DNA of 64,000 nt from NCBI GenBank assembly GCA_002633025.1, contig NMRB01000059.1, forward strand, positions 333,917-397,916. The letters run 5' to 3'. The notes beneath the pieces were generated by a model. It was not told the origin of the DNA and made no database searches. It saw nothing but the letters and a program-made list of their open reading frames with translations. This document shows, piece by piece, positions 1 through 22,064 of this stretch; positions within the stretch are counted from its first letter, which is position 1, and each line of letters starts with the position of its first letter. The translations under genes and the position numbers were made by a program. The stretch comes from Notospermus geniculatus. Lineage: Eukaryota > Nemertea > Pilidiophora > Heteronemertea > Lineidae.

Positions 1-165
1 AGTTCTGGCTCTCCGAGGCGTCAAGACCAAGCGGAGGAAAAGCACTCGTCGTCCGTTGAAACTTCCGTGGAAATGCGTCATTTGGAGAATGATTCTGTGA
101 GCTCTGTCAAAGCAGATCCGCCAGTTTATCAAGAGTCCGTTGGTATGGGAGTTACCATAAACTAA
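1..165 (+). CDS. C-terminal coding end of an unidentified gene (partial)
   Basis: Frame 1 is open from the window edge for 54 codons and stops at TAA 163-165. The peptide is hydrophilic and rich in Ser, Glu and Asp (for example SSSVETSVEMRHLEND), like the cytoplasmic tail of a membrane protein or a disordered C terminus. An AATAAA overlaps the stop (164-169) and another lies at 632-637, so the following kilobase could be 3' UTR. I do not recognise the family. Because the frame is only 54 codons and the start lies outside the window, this could also be chance. The tail-to-tail arrangement with the - strand gene ending at 1695 is consistent with a gene end here. Confidence 0.45.
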   Translation, partial: SSGSPRRQDQAEEKHSSSVETSVEMRHLENDSVSSVKADPPVYQESVGMGVTIN

Positions 166-214
166 TAAACGATATTTTTCGTCAGTTTATGGAGTTTCCT
201 AACCGTATTCAGCA

Positions 215-282
215 GACTGGTCCTCTGTCCTCGAGCCGCTCCGCTTATACGAGTAAGCGGAGTGGAGGACAGAGGACCAGTC
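215..282. repeat. 68-bp hairpin element, copy 1 (GACTGGTC ends)
   Basis: Near-palindrome with arms starting GACTGGTCCTCTGTCC and ending GGACAGAGGACCAGTC around a short loop. Two close relatives lie at 3487-3552 and 3896-3963, and half-copies are visible near 30357 and 38905. Confidence 0.85.
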
Positions 283-871
283 CACCGCTGACAACACGCA
301 TTTCTGGACAGGTACATGTACTTCACAATCATTTTAGACACCTACAAAACTGAAAATTTTTAACTGTCCATAGACTAGCCCAGTGACTGTATAGGAACAC
401 TTTCATCCATGTTTACATGTACATGTAGATGTACGTTCCATGTACATGTACGTGTACGTGTACGTTTGCAGATGAATTTCTTTTAAAAGTTGCAGATCAA
501 ATAGGATGTGATCAAGTTCAGTGAGTTTGTTCCCATAAAGAAAAGAACTCGGTGAATTTTACAAGAATTCTGATGAAACAGTAATGTATATTTAATAATC
601 GAACGGAAAATGAATTACGTTCAATATGATTAATAAAATGGATTTCATACATGTGACAATATAAATGTACAGAAATGGATACCGGTGCAAAATATAAAAC
701 TATATTTTTGGTTCGTTTTCGACTGCGATGCTTGAAAATGTTTCACAGTCTTTAAATATTATAATTCTACTCGTATTTTCAGCCATAACTACATCTGCTT
801 TTGAGGTAAATATGTTAATAAAATATAAAGTGACCTCCAGGTATTGTACCCACGTGAGCTATGTTCAGATG

Positions 872-1155
872 TTTAAAGGGAGACATGCGAAAAATATTGC
901 CCGGACACTTTTCTAACCAAACGTATCGAAAAAACACAACACGTATCTAAAAACACACCACGAGCTTATAAATTCGTGAGCTCGGGGTGTGTTTTTTACA
1001 AACTAGTGTTTTTGGTTAGATACGTGTTCTAAGCTCACTAATAGCTCTACAGGGGCCTGTGATATAGCGTAGTGTCACCGTGTATTAACAGACGGCGCTA
1101 CAACTCAGACAACTTGTGCCCGCCGGGCAATATTTTTCGCATGTCTCCCTTTAAA
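872..1155. repeat. 284-bp MITE-like foldback
   Basis: A 33-bp terminal inverted repeat begins TTTAAAGGGAGACATGCG at 872-904 and ends CGCATGTCTCCCTTTAAA at 1123-1155. An inner inverted repeat, around AACACACC / GGTGTGTT, lies between about 905 and 1035. No coding capacity. Confidence 0.85.
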
Positions 1156-1489
1156 ACACTGTACTACCAAGGGGACCTCGAGTGTGAAAAGATGCCCCAA
1201 GTACTTACATGTATTTCATAAGGATTTCTACGGTTTCACAGTTCTCACGCCCATATTTATTGATAAAAATCAAAAATACATAAAAACATGGGCTATCAGC
1301 ATCCTGCGTCATAAAAGAGCTGTGAGCGCATCATAATGGTCTATAAGCGCGTCATAATAGGGTATGACCTCATACATGTGTATGTGACGGATCTTCGGTG
1401 GCCATCGGAAAAGACCATCAGGAAGAAAGAAAAACTTGTGGTTCTTGGCCCTGAGGCATTGCAGTCCAGCACGAACAGTTACGTTATTA

Positions 1490-1638
1490 GGGAGGTTTAG
1501 AAATCAAACGATAAACGTAAACTATACGACAACGTTATTTTTCATACTACACATTCACCAGATTTTATGTTGCATTTTCGGTACGAAAATAACGTTGTCG
1601 TTAACGTTTATGTTTATCGTTTGATTTCTAAACCTCCC
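1490..1638. mobile_element. 149-bp TA-flanked MITE, family 1 copy 1
   Basis: Arms start GGGAGGTTTAGAAATCAAAC and end with its inverted complement, with TA on both sides (1488-1489 and 1639-1640), as for Tc1/mariner-type insertion. Other copies are at 31220-31368 and 41300-41447. Confidence 0.85.
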
Positions 1639-1694
1639 TAATGTCAATTTCTATCGGTAGTGACACCCTCAAATTCCCCGTATAATAAAGTCCT

Positions 1695-2111
1695 CTACCG
1701 CTGGGACGAAGTGTCTTCTTCCCCGCCAGTTATGTCCGGTCCTTTCTTTTCCGGTGCAATCTCAGTGGTCAGTTCCGGTGTGTCTTTCTCCGACGGCTGA
1801 ATATCTTTGCCGCCTACCGCCCCTTCCTGGTGAAGAATATCTTTTGAGGGGCCTGGCACGGGTGGAAACAGCGATTTTGCGGCGACTGTTTTATGTTCTG
1901 ATTGTCTCTCGAGCGACGGAATTTTCTCGGCCGATTGTTCACCTGATGTCGACGGCACATCACCTGATGGCATTGAGGGACTCATTCTGGGCGTTGAGGT
2001 CACTCTACCTGCAGTGCCACCCTTTAGCCAATAATGTGTATGACCGTTGATAAAGTGTCTGAATTGTCTTAAAGCATGGTTACCTATCGATTCGTAGCTC
2101 TCGGGTATGAC
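1695..2111 (-). CDS. SAM-retropepsin gene exon 5 (end of protease fold and tail)
   Basis: Acceptor TTTTTTTCAG|GTC, phase 0. It opens with VIPESYESIGNHALRQF, the expected second half of a retropepsin fold (hydrophobic-hydrophobic-Gly), then a roughly 108-residue low-complexity tail to TAG at 1695-1697. Confidence 0.8.
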   Translation of the reverse strand, partial: VIPESYESIGNHALRQFRHFINGHTHYWLKGGTAGRVTSTPRMSPSMPSGDVPSTSGEQSAEKIPSLERQSEHKTVAAKSLFPPVPGPSKDILHQEGAVGGKDIQPSEKDTPELTTEIAPEKKGPDITGGEEDTSSQR

Positions 2112-5100
2112 CTGAAAAAAAGAAATGATCACTTCTGGAAATCATGACTTTCAGTTATTATGAGTTCAGTGCAACTGGCGAATTTCCGGTGGCCGGAAAA
2201 TGTTTCCAAACGATGTTGGTTTCCGATGTAATATGTTAATTAAAGCCATTGTGTACCGGTGTGAAAGGAAAGATGGTCCTAGGAATGCAAGTCCGTGTAA
2301 CAATAGTCTGCCAATGTAATGTTATTCGAAAGGAAGGTTTTTATAGCCACACATCCTACTCCCTCGGTGAACAATAAAGACGGACTTAGATTTCAGGGGG
2401 ACCTAGACTCCTGTCACACCGATGTGAAGGAAATGGAGTTCGAGACACAGTCTGCAGGGTTAAAGGATCACGCTATGCGATTTCTTACTGGTATTTTGAC
2501 TGCCGACGTAGAGGGCGCCACCTAGCGGCAGCAATAGGAACCACAAAAAATCCATTATAATGTACGTAGAACATCGGGCCCATTCGCCGACATCATCTCT
2601 AAACTCCCACTTACCTGCATGTCCCATTCCTGAATTCGCAAAAATAACCAAAAGTTGAAGATATCGCACGCTCTCATTCTTTGCCAGGCTCGGGAGTGGG
2701 ACAAGTAAGTAGACAGGACATTACTGTTTCTGACCATACCCCCACCACATTATCTCCGGATTTAGTCATTTTTTCCGAGTTCAGGAATGGGACAGGTAAG
2801 TGGAAGTCAAGTAGTTGGAGAGTGGCGCGCACGGCGATGGTGGCGCCGGCTGTCGAGAAGTGGCAGTAAAACACTCTAAAACACTCGCGTTGATCAACAG
2901 AACAGGACTTCCTAGGGGGCTTAGATTCCTGCATCATGTAAATGAAAAAGTATCGACGATGCAACTTACCTCCGTCTCCACGACTTCCTCTCCAACAACA
3001 AGTTCCGCCTTATAAAGTTGCTTGTCCTTGGTTGAATGGACCCCACGGCTCTTGATGGTCCCGATGAATTCTAGGTCCAGCTGGTGAAGGTCCTCAGCAG
3101 TTAGAGTGCCCACGTCGCTGCCCGAATCCACCATGAACTCTGCGAATTGAAAGAGGGTGTCGTTTCGGTTACATTTTCAGCATTCATGATGTAAAAAATT
3201 CAATATTTTTTNAGATAAATACTGTTTTCTGCAAATAATACCATTTTGAAAAAGAAGTTCTCATCACGTGATAGACTAGCCCGCCGACGATGACGTCAGG
3301 ATTTCAAGATGGCGATTTAGTTTCGATGGCAGTGTTAAAATTTTCGTCCAATTATCAAAAAATTTCAACGCTGTCGTGGAGTATGGTCAAATATAGCTCG
3401 CTTTGGTTCTTTTCATTACGGTATATTTTCATTGCATCTTCAGCGTTTCTTTTCAAAACAAACCAATTGTTCAATATTGAAGTTCCTAGACTGGTCTCCT
3501 GTCCTCGAGCTAATACGTAAGCGGAGCGGCTCGAGGACAGGGGACCAGTCTAGAAGATTCTTCCATGGGTTTTGAAAAACGGTAAAATTATTTTCACTGT
3601 CTATATTTACCGTGTTTCATTGACTTTCCATGCGACTTGGTCGACCTGATCGTCGCCTCGATACACAGAAATGGATTTTTTGAATCCTGTAATTTTTTCG
3701 GTCGCTTCCAGTAACCGACGGCGACGGGATCCTCGGCATCGTTGGATAGACGTCGTCGTTTGCGGAGTTGCGTCACTGGAAGAGAAGACGGACATTGTTA
3801 GCCACCTTGGAAAATATCGATTCATTTCGGGTACTAGCCCCAATCAATTATTAGTCGTGGGAGTCAAAAATGGCACTATGAATAATTTCGCCGCCGACTG
3901 GTCCCCTGTCCTCGAGCCGCTTCGCTGATACTCGTTTTAGTGGAGCGGCTAGAGGACCAGTCTATTCGCGGCCCACGAAATTCTCAATTTCAAAATTACA
4001 TTTTTTTTTGTATTTAAGTGAATTAAATCATCAGGCAGGGCTAAATCTGTAGTTGACCGCGTGCTAAATGTATCCAAAGAGAATAAAGCCATGGCAGTCG
4101 TGCAATAATGCATTTTTATGGAATATAGCACTAATATATCCAAGATGGCGGCAACCAATCGTGTTTTTGGCCACTTTGGCTGGCACGACCAATTCGCTTT
4201 AAAACCAATCTCAGCAACTCACCAGCAGTTTTTAATCTTTTTCTGTGGCCTGGAAGAACAATCTCAAGGTCATCGTACAAGTCCCTCTCGACTTTTAGCC
4301 GGCCGATGTCTTCAAGGTCTAAGAAGTCGTTATGTATAAAATTGATCCCATAGCGTCCCAGGCCACTTTCTTCCAACCATTTCAACAACTTGTATTCTTT
4401 CGTCGAATGAAAGTGCGAAGCTGTAATGATAGATTGAGATTATGAGATGTAGCCCAGGCTACTACGAGCTAGCAGACGAACCGGTCTCATCAGTCGCTCC
4501 GAAGCTCACACTAAAAAATATTTGTGTTTTTCATCCACGCCCGCCTGCCAAAAAGCTCCCGCCTTCGATTTTTTTCGTATTTTTTATTTTCCTAAAACTT
4601 GTCTGTCGCGACCACAGACTTGACTACGTTCGCCACCTAGCGTTCAACAACATCACTAATTATCGTCTGGCGCGTTTTGGAACAGAGAAAACACTTTTAT
4701 TTGTCATGACTTTCAGGTATTGGACTATGGTGAAGCCCGACTCTTGTCATAAAATCTATGCCAAAATTGAAAATAAAAAAATAAAAAGCCTTCCCGCCCC
4801 TACTTTTTGAAAAAAAGGATGAAAAACTTAATTTTTTTAGGTTGCCTTCGGTGAGCTTATAGGAGCGATGCTGAGAGGACCCATCCTCCAACTGCAGTGA
4901 TCGTATGGAAAGGAGTGTGACCAAGCCCTGCGTATGGGAGGATGAAGAGGACCCGATTTCTTCGGGACGGCCGTCGTTTGAATAGGTACCTGTTTACAAC
5001 AGTCTTTGATATTATCTTGGAGGAATTCCTCCAAGATATTATCAAAGGTTGTCGGACAGCAACAGGCGCGGATACGGGGAGGGGGCACCCGGCGCGCGCC

Positions 5101-6248
5101 GCCTTTCGGCCAAAAAATCTGTAAAATTGACTATGAAATTCTGAAATTTGGAGCAAATCATTGAAATTCACCGCAGATTTCAATGTTTCTAGCACAGTGC
5201 GCCCCCTCTTTTCCGAAATCGTGGATCCGCCCCAGCAATGTATTAATTTGACGACCTTCTCTGAACTGGCCCGGATTTCTGCCAAGGAATGGAGGAAAAT
5301 GCATGCCAATTACTTGGGGATGAATCCATCACCAAAATTTTGAAGTGAAAGCATTTCTTCTTTAAAAATATTGTTCTTTTCAGAAGGTCATTCTTGTACG
5401 ACATTCCGGGTAGCCCCCCTCACACTTCGTACCCCCCTCCCGCGTCGAAACGGTAAATGGAATCTATAGAAATACGCCTGAAGGAAAAATCTCCGCGTAG
5501 CCGACGACGTAACAATAGCCTACCGTCTTAATCACAGAGGGACACTTTTCCCTGCGTGGGACGCCCTTGACAGTAGGGCTAAACCCCACTTGAGGTGGAC
5601 ACGTTGTCACGACTGAGTTGGCTTGTCCTACATATGAGACATGTAATGAATAACGAATATCTGTATAGATCCTCTTAGAAGATGAATCAAAATAGTGACG
5701 TGTTCAGACGCATAGGCCCTTTACTGCATAAAATACCGTCTCTGCGTCCGTAGAAACCGAAATTAGGTCAAATCCCGGGATCGCTTGCTCTTCCGTTTAC
5801 TGCCTGCACCCATCTGGTTTTAACCAGAAGCGTTAATATCACCATATAGACATACATTTTTTTCTTACTTAACCTCTTTGAAAGAATGAAATAAAAAAGG
5901 GAGAATGTTCACAACTATAGTTCCCGTCTACTTTAGATAGACTTTATTCAAAAGTTAGCTGGGAAATGTGTGCATTAATTGGAAGAGCCCAAAACTGGGG
6001 AATTCCAGAACGTTATGCTAACGTTTCAGCCGTTTGGGGCTGGTTGCGGTTCTTATTGATGAAAAAAACTTACCTGCTTCAACTATTTGTTTTCTGTGGC
6101 CCTCGTCAAAAATCTTGATCATGTCCAAATCCTCAAAATCTAAGTCACAAATATCCTGCACTCGGTCATATCCATTTTTTGAGAAATTCTCAGAATAAAA
6201 GTCCGGCAACTGGAGTTTAGAAAGAAAAATTCGCATGCCTTCTGACAT
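1695..6248 (-). CDS. Tandem SAM domain plus retropepsin-like aspartic protease protein, 5 exons, predicted 374 aa
   Basis: Exons: 6248-6074, 4420-4223, 3775-3611, 3139-2970, 2111-1695. All introns are GT-AG, and the phases (1,1,1,0) join into one 1125-nt frame ending in TAG. Predicted domains: SAM 1 (residues about 4-58, ending DEGHRKQIVEA), SAM 2 (about 70-124, LLKWLEESGLGRY to LPGHRKRL), a basic stretch RKRRR (129-133), a retropepsin-like fold (about 158-266), then a Pro/Ser/Glu-rich probably disordered tail. The protease part shows MVDSGSD with the likely catalytic Asp184, a flap-like SRGVHS (210-215) and the second signature SIGN (244-247). Retropepsins work as dimers and SAM domains self-associate, so SAM-driven dimerisation is a plausible inference. 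The 5' end, the absence of further exons and the substrate are unproven. I cannot tell whether the family is named. It may be a host gene descended from a retroelement protease. It is divergent from GMDS across 385 bp. Confidence 0.8.
2257..2421. repeat. MITE-like element, GGTGTGAAAGGAA family, copy 1
   Basis: Ends GGTGTGAAAGGAAAGATGGTCC and CCTGTCACACC are inverted. Related copies: 18562-18727, 22617-22810 (truncated), 38042-38213, 40910-41273 (longer), with fragments at 46435-46495 and 52131-52180. Confidence 0.75.
2460..2880. mobile_element. TTAAAGG-ended MITE interrupted by a second MITE
   Basis: The outer parts (about 2460-2560 and 2812-2880) match the two halves of an uninterrupted 213-bp element at 33410-33622, including GACTGCCGACGTAGAGGG and GGCGCCGGCTGTCGAGAA. 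The interior 2600-2814 is a separate foldback element. It sits in intron 4 of the SAM-retropepsin gene. Confidence 0.7.
2600..2814. mobile_element. Foldback element with splice-donor-like terminal repeats, copy 1
   Basis: The terminal inverted repeats carry CACTTACCTG (2608-2617) and CAGGTAAGTG (2793-2802), which are the two orientations of a perfect 5' splice site. The second copy, 46570-46789, has both sites conserved. Confidence 0.75.
2970..3139 (-). CDS. SAM-retropepsin gene exon 4 (active site)
   Basis: Acceptor TTCGCAG|AG, donor GAG|GTAAGT, phase 1 in and 0 out. It encodes EFMVDSGSDVGTL with the DSG catalytic triad, followed by the flap region and KAELVVGEEV. Confidence 0.8.
3487..3552. 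repeat. 66-bp hairpin element, copy 2
   Basis: Arms GACTGGTCTCCTGTCCTCGAG and the complementary right arm around TAATACGTA. It lies 58 bp past the donor of exon 3 of the SAM-retropepsin gene. Confidence 0.85.
3611..3775 (-). CDS. SAM-retropepsin gene exon 3 (basic linker and first protease strands)
   Basis: The acceptor has a clean pyrimidine tract (CTTCTCTTCCAG|TG) and the donor is CACG|GTAAAT, phase 1 in and out. It encodes a basic RKRRR segment, then beta-strand-like PFLCIEATIRS leading into the protease active site of exon 4. It is bracketed by two related hairpin elements (3487-3552 and 3896-3963). Confidence 0.65.
3896..3963. repeat. 68-bp hairpin element, copy 3
   Basis: Arms GACTGGTCCCCTGTCCTCG and AGAGGACCAGTC. 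It lies about 120 bp before the acceptor of exon 3 of the SAM-retropepsin gene. Confidence 0.85.
4020..4203. repeat. Interspersed repeat ending in CCAAGATGGCGGC, copy 1
   Basis: Matches 45568-45799 over most of its length (GGGCTAAATCTGTAGTTGACC..., then the shared CACGACCAATTCGCTTTAA). Both copies hold an AAGATGGCGGC site, the consensus of a YY1 site. Confidence 0.75.
4223..4420 (-). CDS. SAM-retropepsin gene exon 2 (SAM 2)
   Basis: Acceptor ATTACAG|CT, donor CTG|GTGAGT, phase 1 in and out. It carries a complete SAM core: the WL..SGL..Y start, the central acidic loop, and the ERDL...LPGHRKR end. Confidence 0.85.
5009..5044. repeat. Palindrome CTTGGAGGAATTCCTCCAAG
   Basis: A perfect 20-bp palindrome (5016-5035) with partly matching flanks. 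The same core recurs near 21772-21791, and the split form TTGGAGGAATT...AATTCCTCCAAG occurs at 45692-45725. Confidence 0.8.
5063..5235 (+). mobile_element. About 173-bp MITE, CAGGCGCGGAT...ATCCGCCCC family, copy 1
   Basis: Shares GCAAATCATTGAAATT and AGATTTCAATGTTT with copies at 9640-9795 (opposite strand), 21886-22064, about 23125-23291 (degenerate) and 52446-52618. Ends are short GC-rich inverted repeats. Confidence 0.8.
6074..6248 (-). CDS. SAM-retropepsin gene exon 1 (SAM 1)
   Basis: Starts at ATG 6248 (context AAAATGTC) and ends at a strong donor, CAG|GTAAGT, in phase 1. It encodes one SAM domain almost exactly, so domain and exon boundaries coincide. Confidence 0.8.
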
Positions 6249-6633
6249 TTTCGGCCGCCAAACTTAATCCCCCCTAGCACGAAGATGCGTCCAGTTAGGG
6301 GCAAGTCTCAAGTCTCAAGATACTAGCAGAGATCATAACAAACCGATGGTATTCCTTCCTCTCATATTTATTGACTGATAGTTTTCCAGCCGATCTGTCA
6401 TGGACATGTTCCGAACATGCCCACCGCGTGGGTTTGTTATGAGTGACGTGGAAGTGGGGATTCCACAAAAAACACGTGACTCACTATAATGAACCCCCTC
6501 GACATGCCCGGGCAAGTTTACCAGAGCACGTGTACTTTGTTTACATTTTCCAGATCCTAGAAGGTTTGCCGGCTCTGATCCAATCAAAAGACAGAATCTT
6601 GACACGTGATTTCTACGTACCAAGTGATTCAAC
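6249..6633. promoter_or_regulatory. Head-to-head (bidirectional) promoter interval of GMDS and the SAM-retropepsin gene
   Basis: 385 bp between two divergent start codons. It contains three CACGTG palindromes (6473-6478, 6527-6532, 6603-6608), the sites bound by USF/MYC/MITF-type bHLH factors, and TGACGTGG at 6444-6451, an ATF6/CREB-type element. No TATA box is evident. Transcription starts are not determinable from sequence. Confidence 0.6.
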
Positions 6634-19401
<12,768 letters not shown>

Positions 19402-20354
19402 ATCTTCAACCATCAAGGGTTCATATCGCTACGTCTCCAGACTAGACTGTAGACCTTTCCAACAAAGATGGTGTCAAGCTACGCCCACCCTTTCTGATAA
19501 ACCTGGATCCGGCCCTGGTGTTTTTTCATGCTTGGACAGTGAATGGCCACGACGTCATGTGGGAGAACAAGTAGGCCACCATCTTGGTTGGAAAGGTCTA
19601 TAGATACTTCAGATGAATCCTCTAGAATATCAGTGATCACTGCCCAAGATCTCTTCTGTTTTGTTGGGGACCATCTTCAGGGCGGACATGGTTTGAAAAA
19701 AGGCTGTCAAACAGTGATTTCTTCTCGGCATTATGTGCTTAATATTGTTTTTTGACTGTTTTGTTTCGGATATACAATCTAACATTCCAGTCTATAAACC
19801 ATGTGCTTAGGATCTATTTTGCTGTTTTTGGCCGATTCGTGAGTGTTGGATTGCGCCATGCAGCAACTTGAGGAAATCGGCAATCATGTAAGATCTGTTC
19901 TCAATGCATTTGTTCAGAAGTGCTACTTCTAACCATTACCTGTGCTTACCATTGTAAAATACTCATTTGTTTTAAGTTATATTCAGATACCATCAGGACC
20001 TCTTCTTAGCTTTGCTCCAACAAAGCACGCAAGCCTCATGCGTGTGACGGAGTTTGGCGTGATTCTGTTTGAGGATTTCTTCAAGATCTGAGAAACTGGT
20101 TCTTCCATTTATCAAGAATTTACAATCTATTATATATTTTTTGTTGTAGTAAAGTTAACTGAGGATTTCAGTAAGGTTACACTGCGTAGGCATAGATCTG
20201 ACGAAGTCGGGATGGAGCGTATCACACCACGACGTAACTGCACTTTCTGTTCATTAAAATCTGTCGACCTGGGTCAGTCAAGGCGCTGTCCATATTTACA
20301 GCGCCACTAGGCGAGTCCACCGATCTACTGAGACCTGCTGCTGTACCAGTTGGT

Positions 20355-20391
20355 GATAGTAGTCTGGCTGGGTCCCAGCCAGACTACTATC
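20355..20391. repeat. Perfect 37-bp palindrome
   Basis: 18-bp arms GATAGTAGTCTGGCTGGG and complement around a single base. Confidence 0.9.
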
Positions 20392-20506
20392 CAGTGGGAG
20401 ACACTACATTTTGTAATCATCTGGAACCTGTAGGGCCTATGATTTGGGGGGGGGGGTCCCTTGGTCACTGTTAGGTGGTCCATGCTGAATGCCCGGGGCT
20501 GAATGA

Positions 20507-20614
20507 GGATCCTAGCTACGATAGAGGGCAGCACACCGAAACCAGGTCCTATACAATGGACCTCTTTTGTGTGGGAAATTGATCAGGACCGGGATGACAG
20601 TTTCATTTCAATAG
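20507..20614. repeat. 108-bp segment repeated at 63237-63344
   Basis: Both copies read GGATCCTAGCTA...GATAGAGGGCAGCACACC through to CAGTTTCATTTCAATAG, with a few substitutions. Confidence 0.8.
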
Positions 20615-20681
20615 TTTTCGGGCCCCCATTTATCATGAAGAACTTTTGAGTCGCGGTGATATAGAGGTTGAATATGGTACC

Positions 20682-21043
20682 TGGGGGCATATTCACGAAG
20701 CCTTCGCAAATTTGCGTGCACGCAAGTCTCACAGGGACTTGAGGCATGCATTGCAGGGGTGGTGGGCGTGTTACAGAGGTCCAATAACAAACCCCCGTGT
20801 AATGCCCCGGTATACTGACGTACACCTAGTAGAAAAATAACTAGGTACGTACGTCAGTATACCGGGGCATTACTCGGCGGTTTGTTATTGGACCTCTGTA
20901 ACACGCCCACCACCCCTGCAATGCATGCCTCAAGTCCCTGTGGCAAGTTTATTGTTGGCTGCACATGCCCTATTGTTCACTGACTGCCTTACAATAGATT
21001 TGCGTGCACGCAAAGTTGCGAAGGCTTCATGAATATGGCCCCT
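20682..21043. mobile_element. 362-bp foldback with GGGGCATATTCACGAAGCC ends
   Basis: Long arms: the left includes GCCTTCGCAAATTTGCGTGC, and the inner GGTCCAATAACAAAC / GTTTGTTATTGGACC and GTATACTGACGTAC / GTACGTCAGTATAC pairs are also inverted. No ORF. Confidence 0.85.
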
Positions 21044-21885
21044 GGTTCCCATCTATCGTGGCTACAGCTGACATGGTCGATGGCACGCCCATACGGGGCT
21101 TGTAGATCCGCAGAATCTTTCGGTAATGAAATACCGATTTCACAAAATACGATACTACGTAGTTGCACCACAGGTTCTTTGGATTAGGGGACCGTATACC
21201 ACTTTACTGACAACGTATATCCCGGAGGCAAGGGTTTGTGCCGCTTGGGAAAGCGAGAGGTAGACATACCTCCGTGATAACTCACAGGCCAACGGCCGGC
21301 TCGCGGCTGTAGGCCCTACTGTACTTAATTAGATCCAATTCGGAAGTTGTAAATTTAATCGTACCAGTACATGTGACTAGTCTCGTTTAATTTAAACGAA
21401 AATTGTACCATCTATCAAATAAATTGTAGAAATCTCAGGTTATAGTTCCCATTGTTGTCAATATTCAGCTGTTCCTGATAGAGAATGTTTCAAAAGTGTG
21501 AGTTTAGGGAAAGGAGATGGCGCCAAAACAGCGACTGTGTGCGTTTTTTGTATTGGCGAATTTTTCCCGCCAGATCTCCAGAATTCTGCCGCAGTAGTAG
21601 GCCTAGCCTCTCGTATTATACATGTTCCCGATTGGCGACACTGTGCATGATGTTTCCCGTAAGGCTATGTCTAGCGTTCATGCTTGATCTCTTCAAAATT
21701 TTGCACGCCGCCTGTGTACGGTATAGGTCTGTACGTCATCAATATTCTGGCCTGGTCACTTGATCTCTCCTTGGAGGAATTCCTCCAAGATCTCTCCAAG
21801 ATGACCGATGCTTGGCATTGGGAGTATTTCGACCATGTATCAAAATAATGTGTTCTTTTTCTCTTTTCAGTACGCATACTCACGG

Positions 21886-22064
21886 CAGGCGCGGATCTAA
21901 GGGCGGGCGGGCGCACCCGGTGCACGACCCCCCTTTCGGCAAACAAATCTGTAAAATCGACCGTGAAATTCTGAAATTTGGAGCAAATCATTGAAATTAC
22001 CGTAGATTTCAATGTTTCCAGCACAGGGTGCCCCCTCTTGCCTGAAATCCTGGATCCGCCCCTG
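21886..22064 (+). mobile_element. CAGGCGCGGATC-family MITE, copy 3
   Basis: 179 bp; ends CAGGCGCGGATC and GGATCCGCCCCTG. It sits about 95 bp from a CTTGGAGGAATTCCTCCAAG palindrome, as copy 1 at 5063 also sits beside one, so the two may travel together. Confidence 0.8.

Larger units (their letters stand above)
166..1694. other. Intergenic / possible 3' UTR stretch with three foldback elements
   Basis: No convincing coding sequence. It holds a 68-bp hairpin (215-282), a CATGTACATGTA-rich patch (409-470), a 284-bp foldback (872-1155) and a TA-flanked 149-bp MITE (1490-1638). A TTTATT at 1255-1260, AATAAA on the - strand, could serve as poly(A) signal for the - strand gene that stops at 1695. 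Confidence 0.5.
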
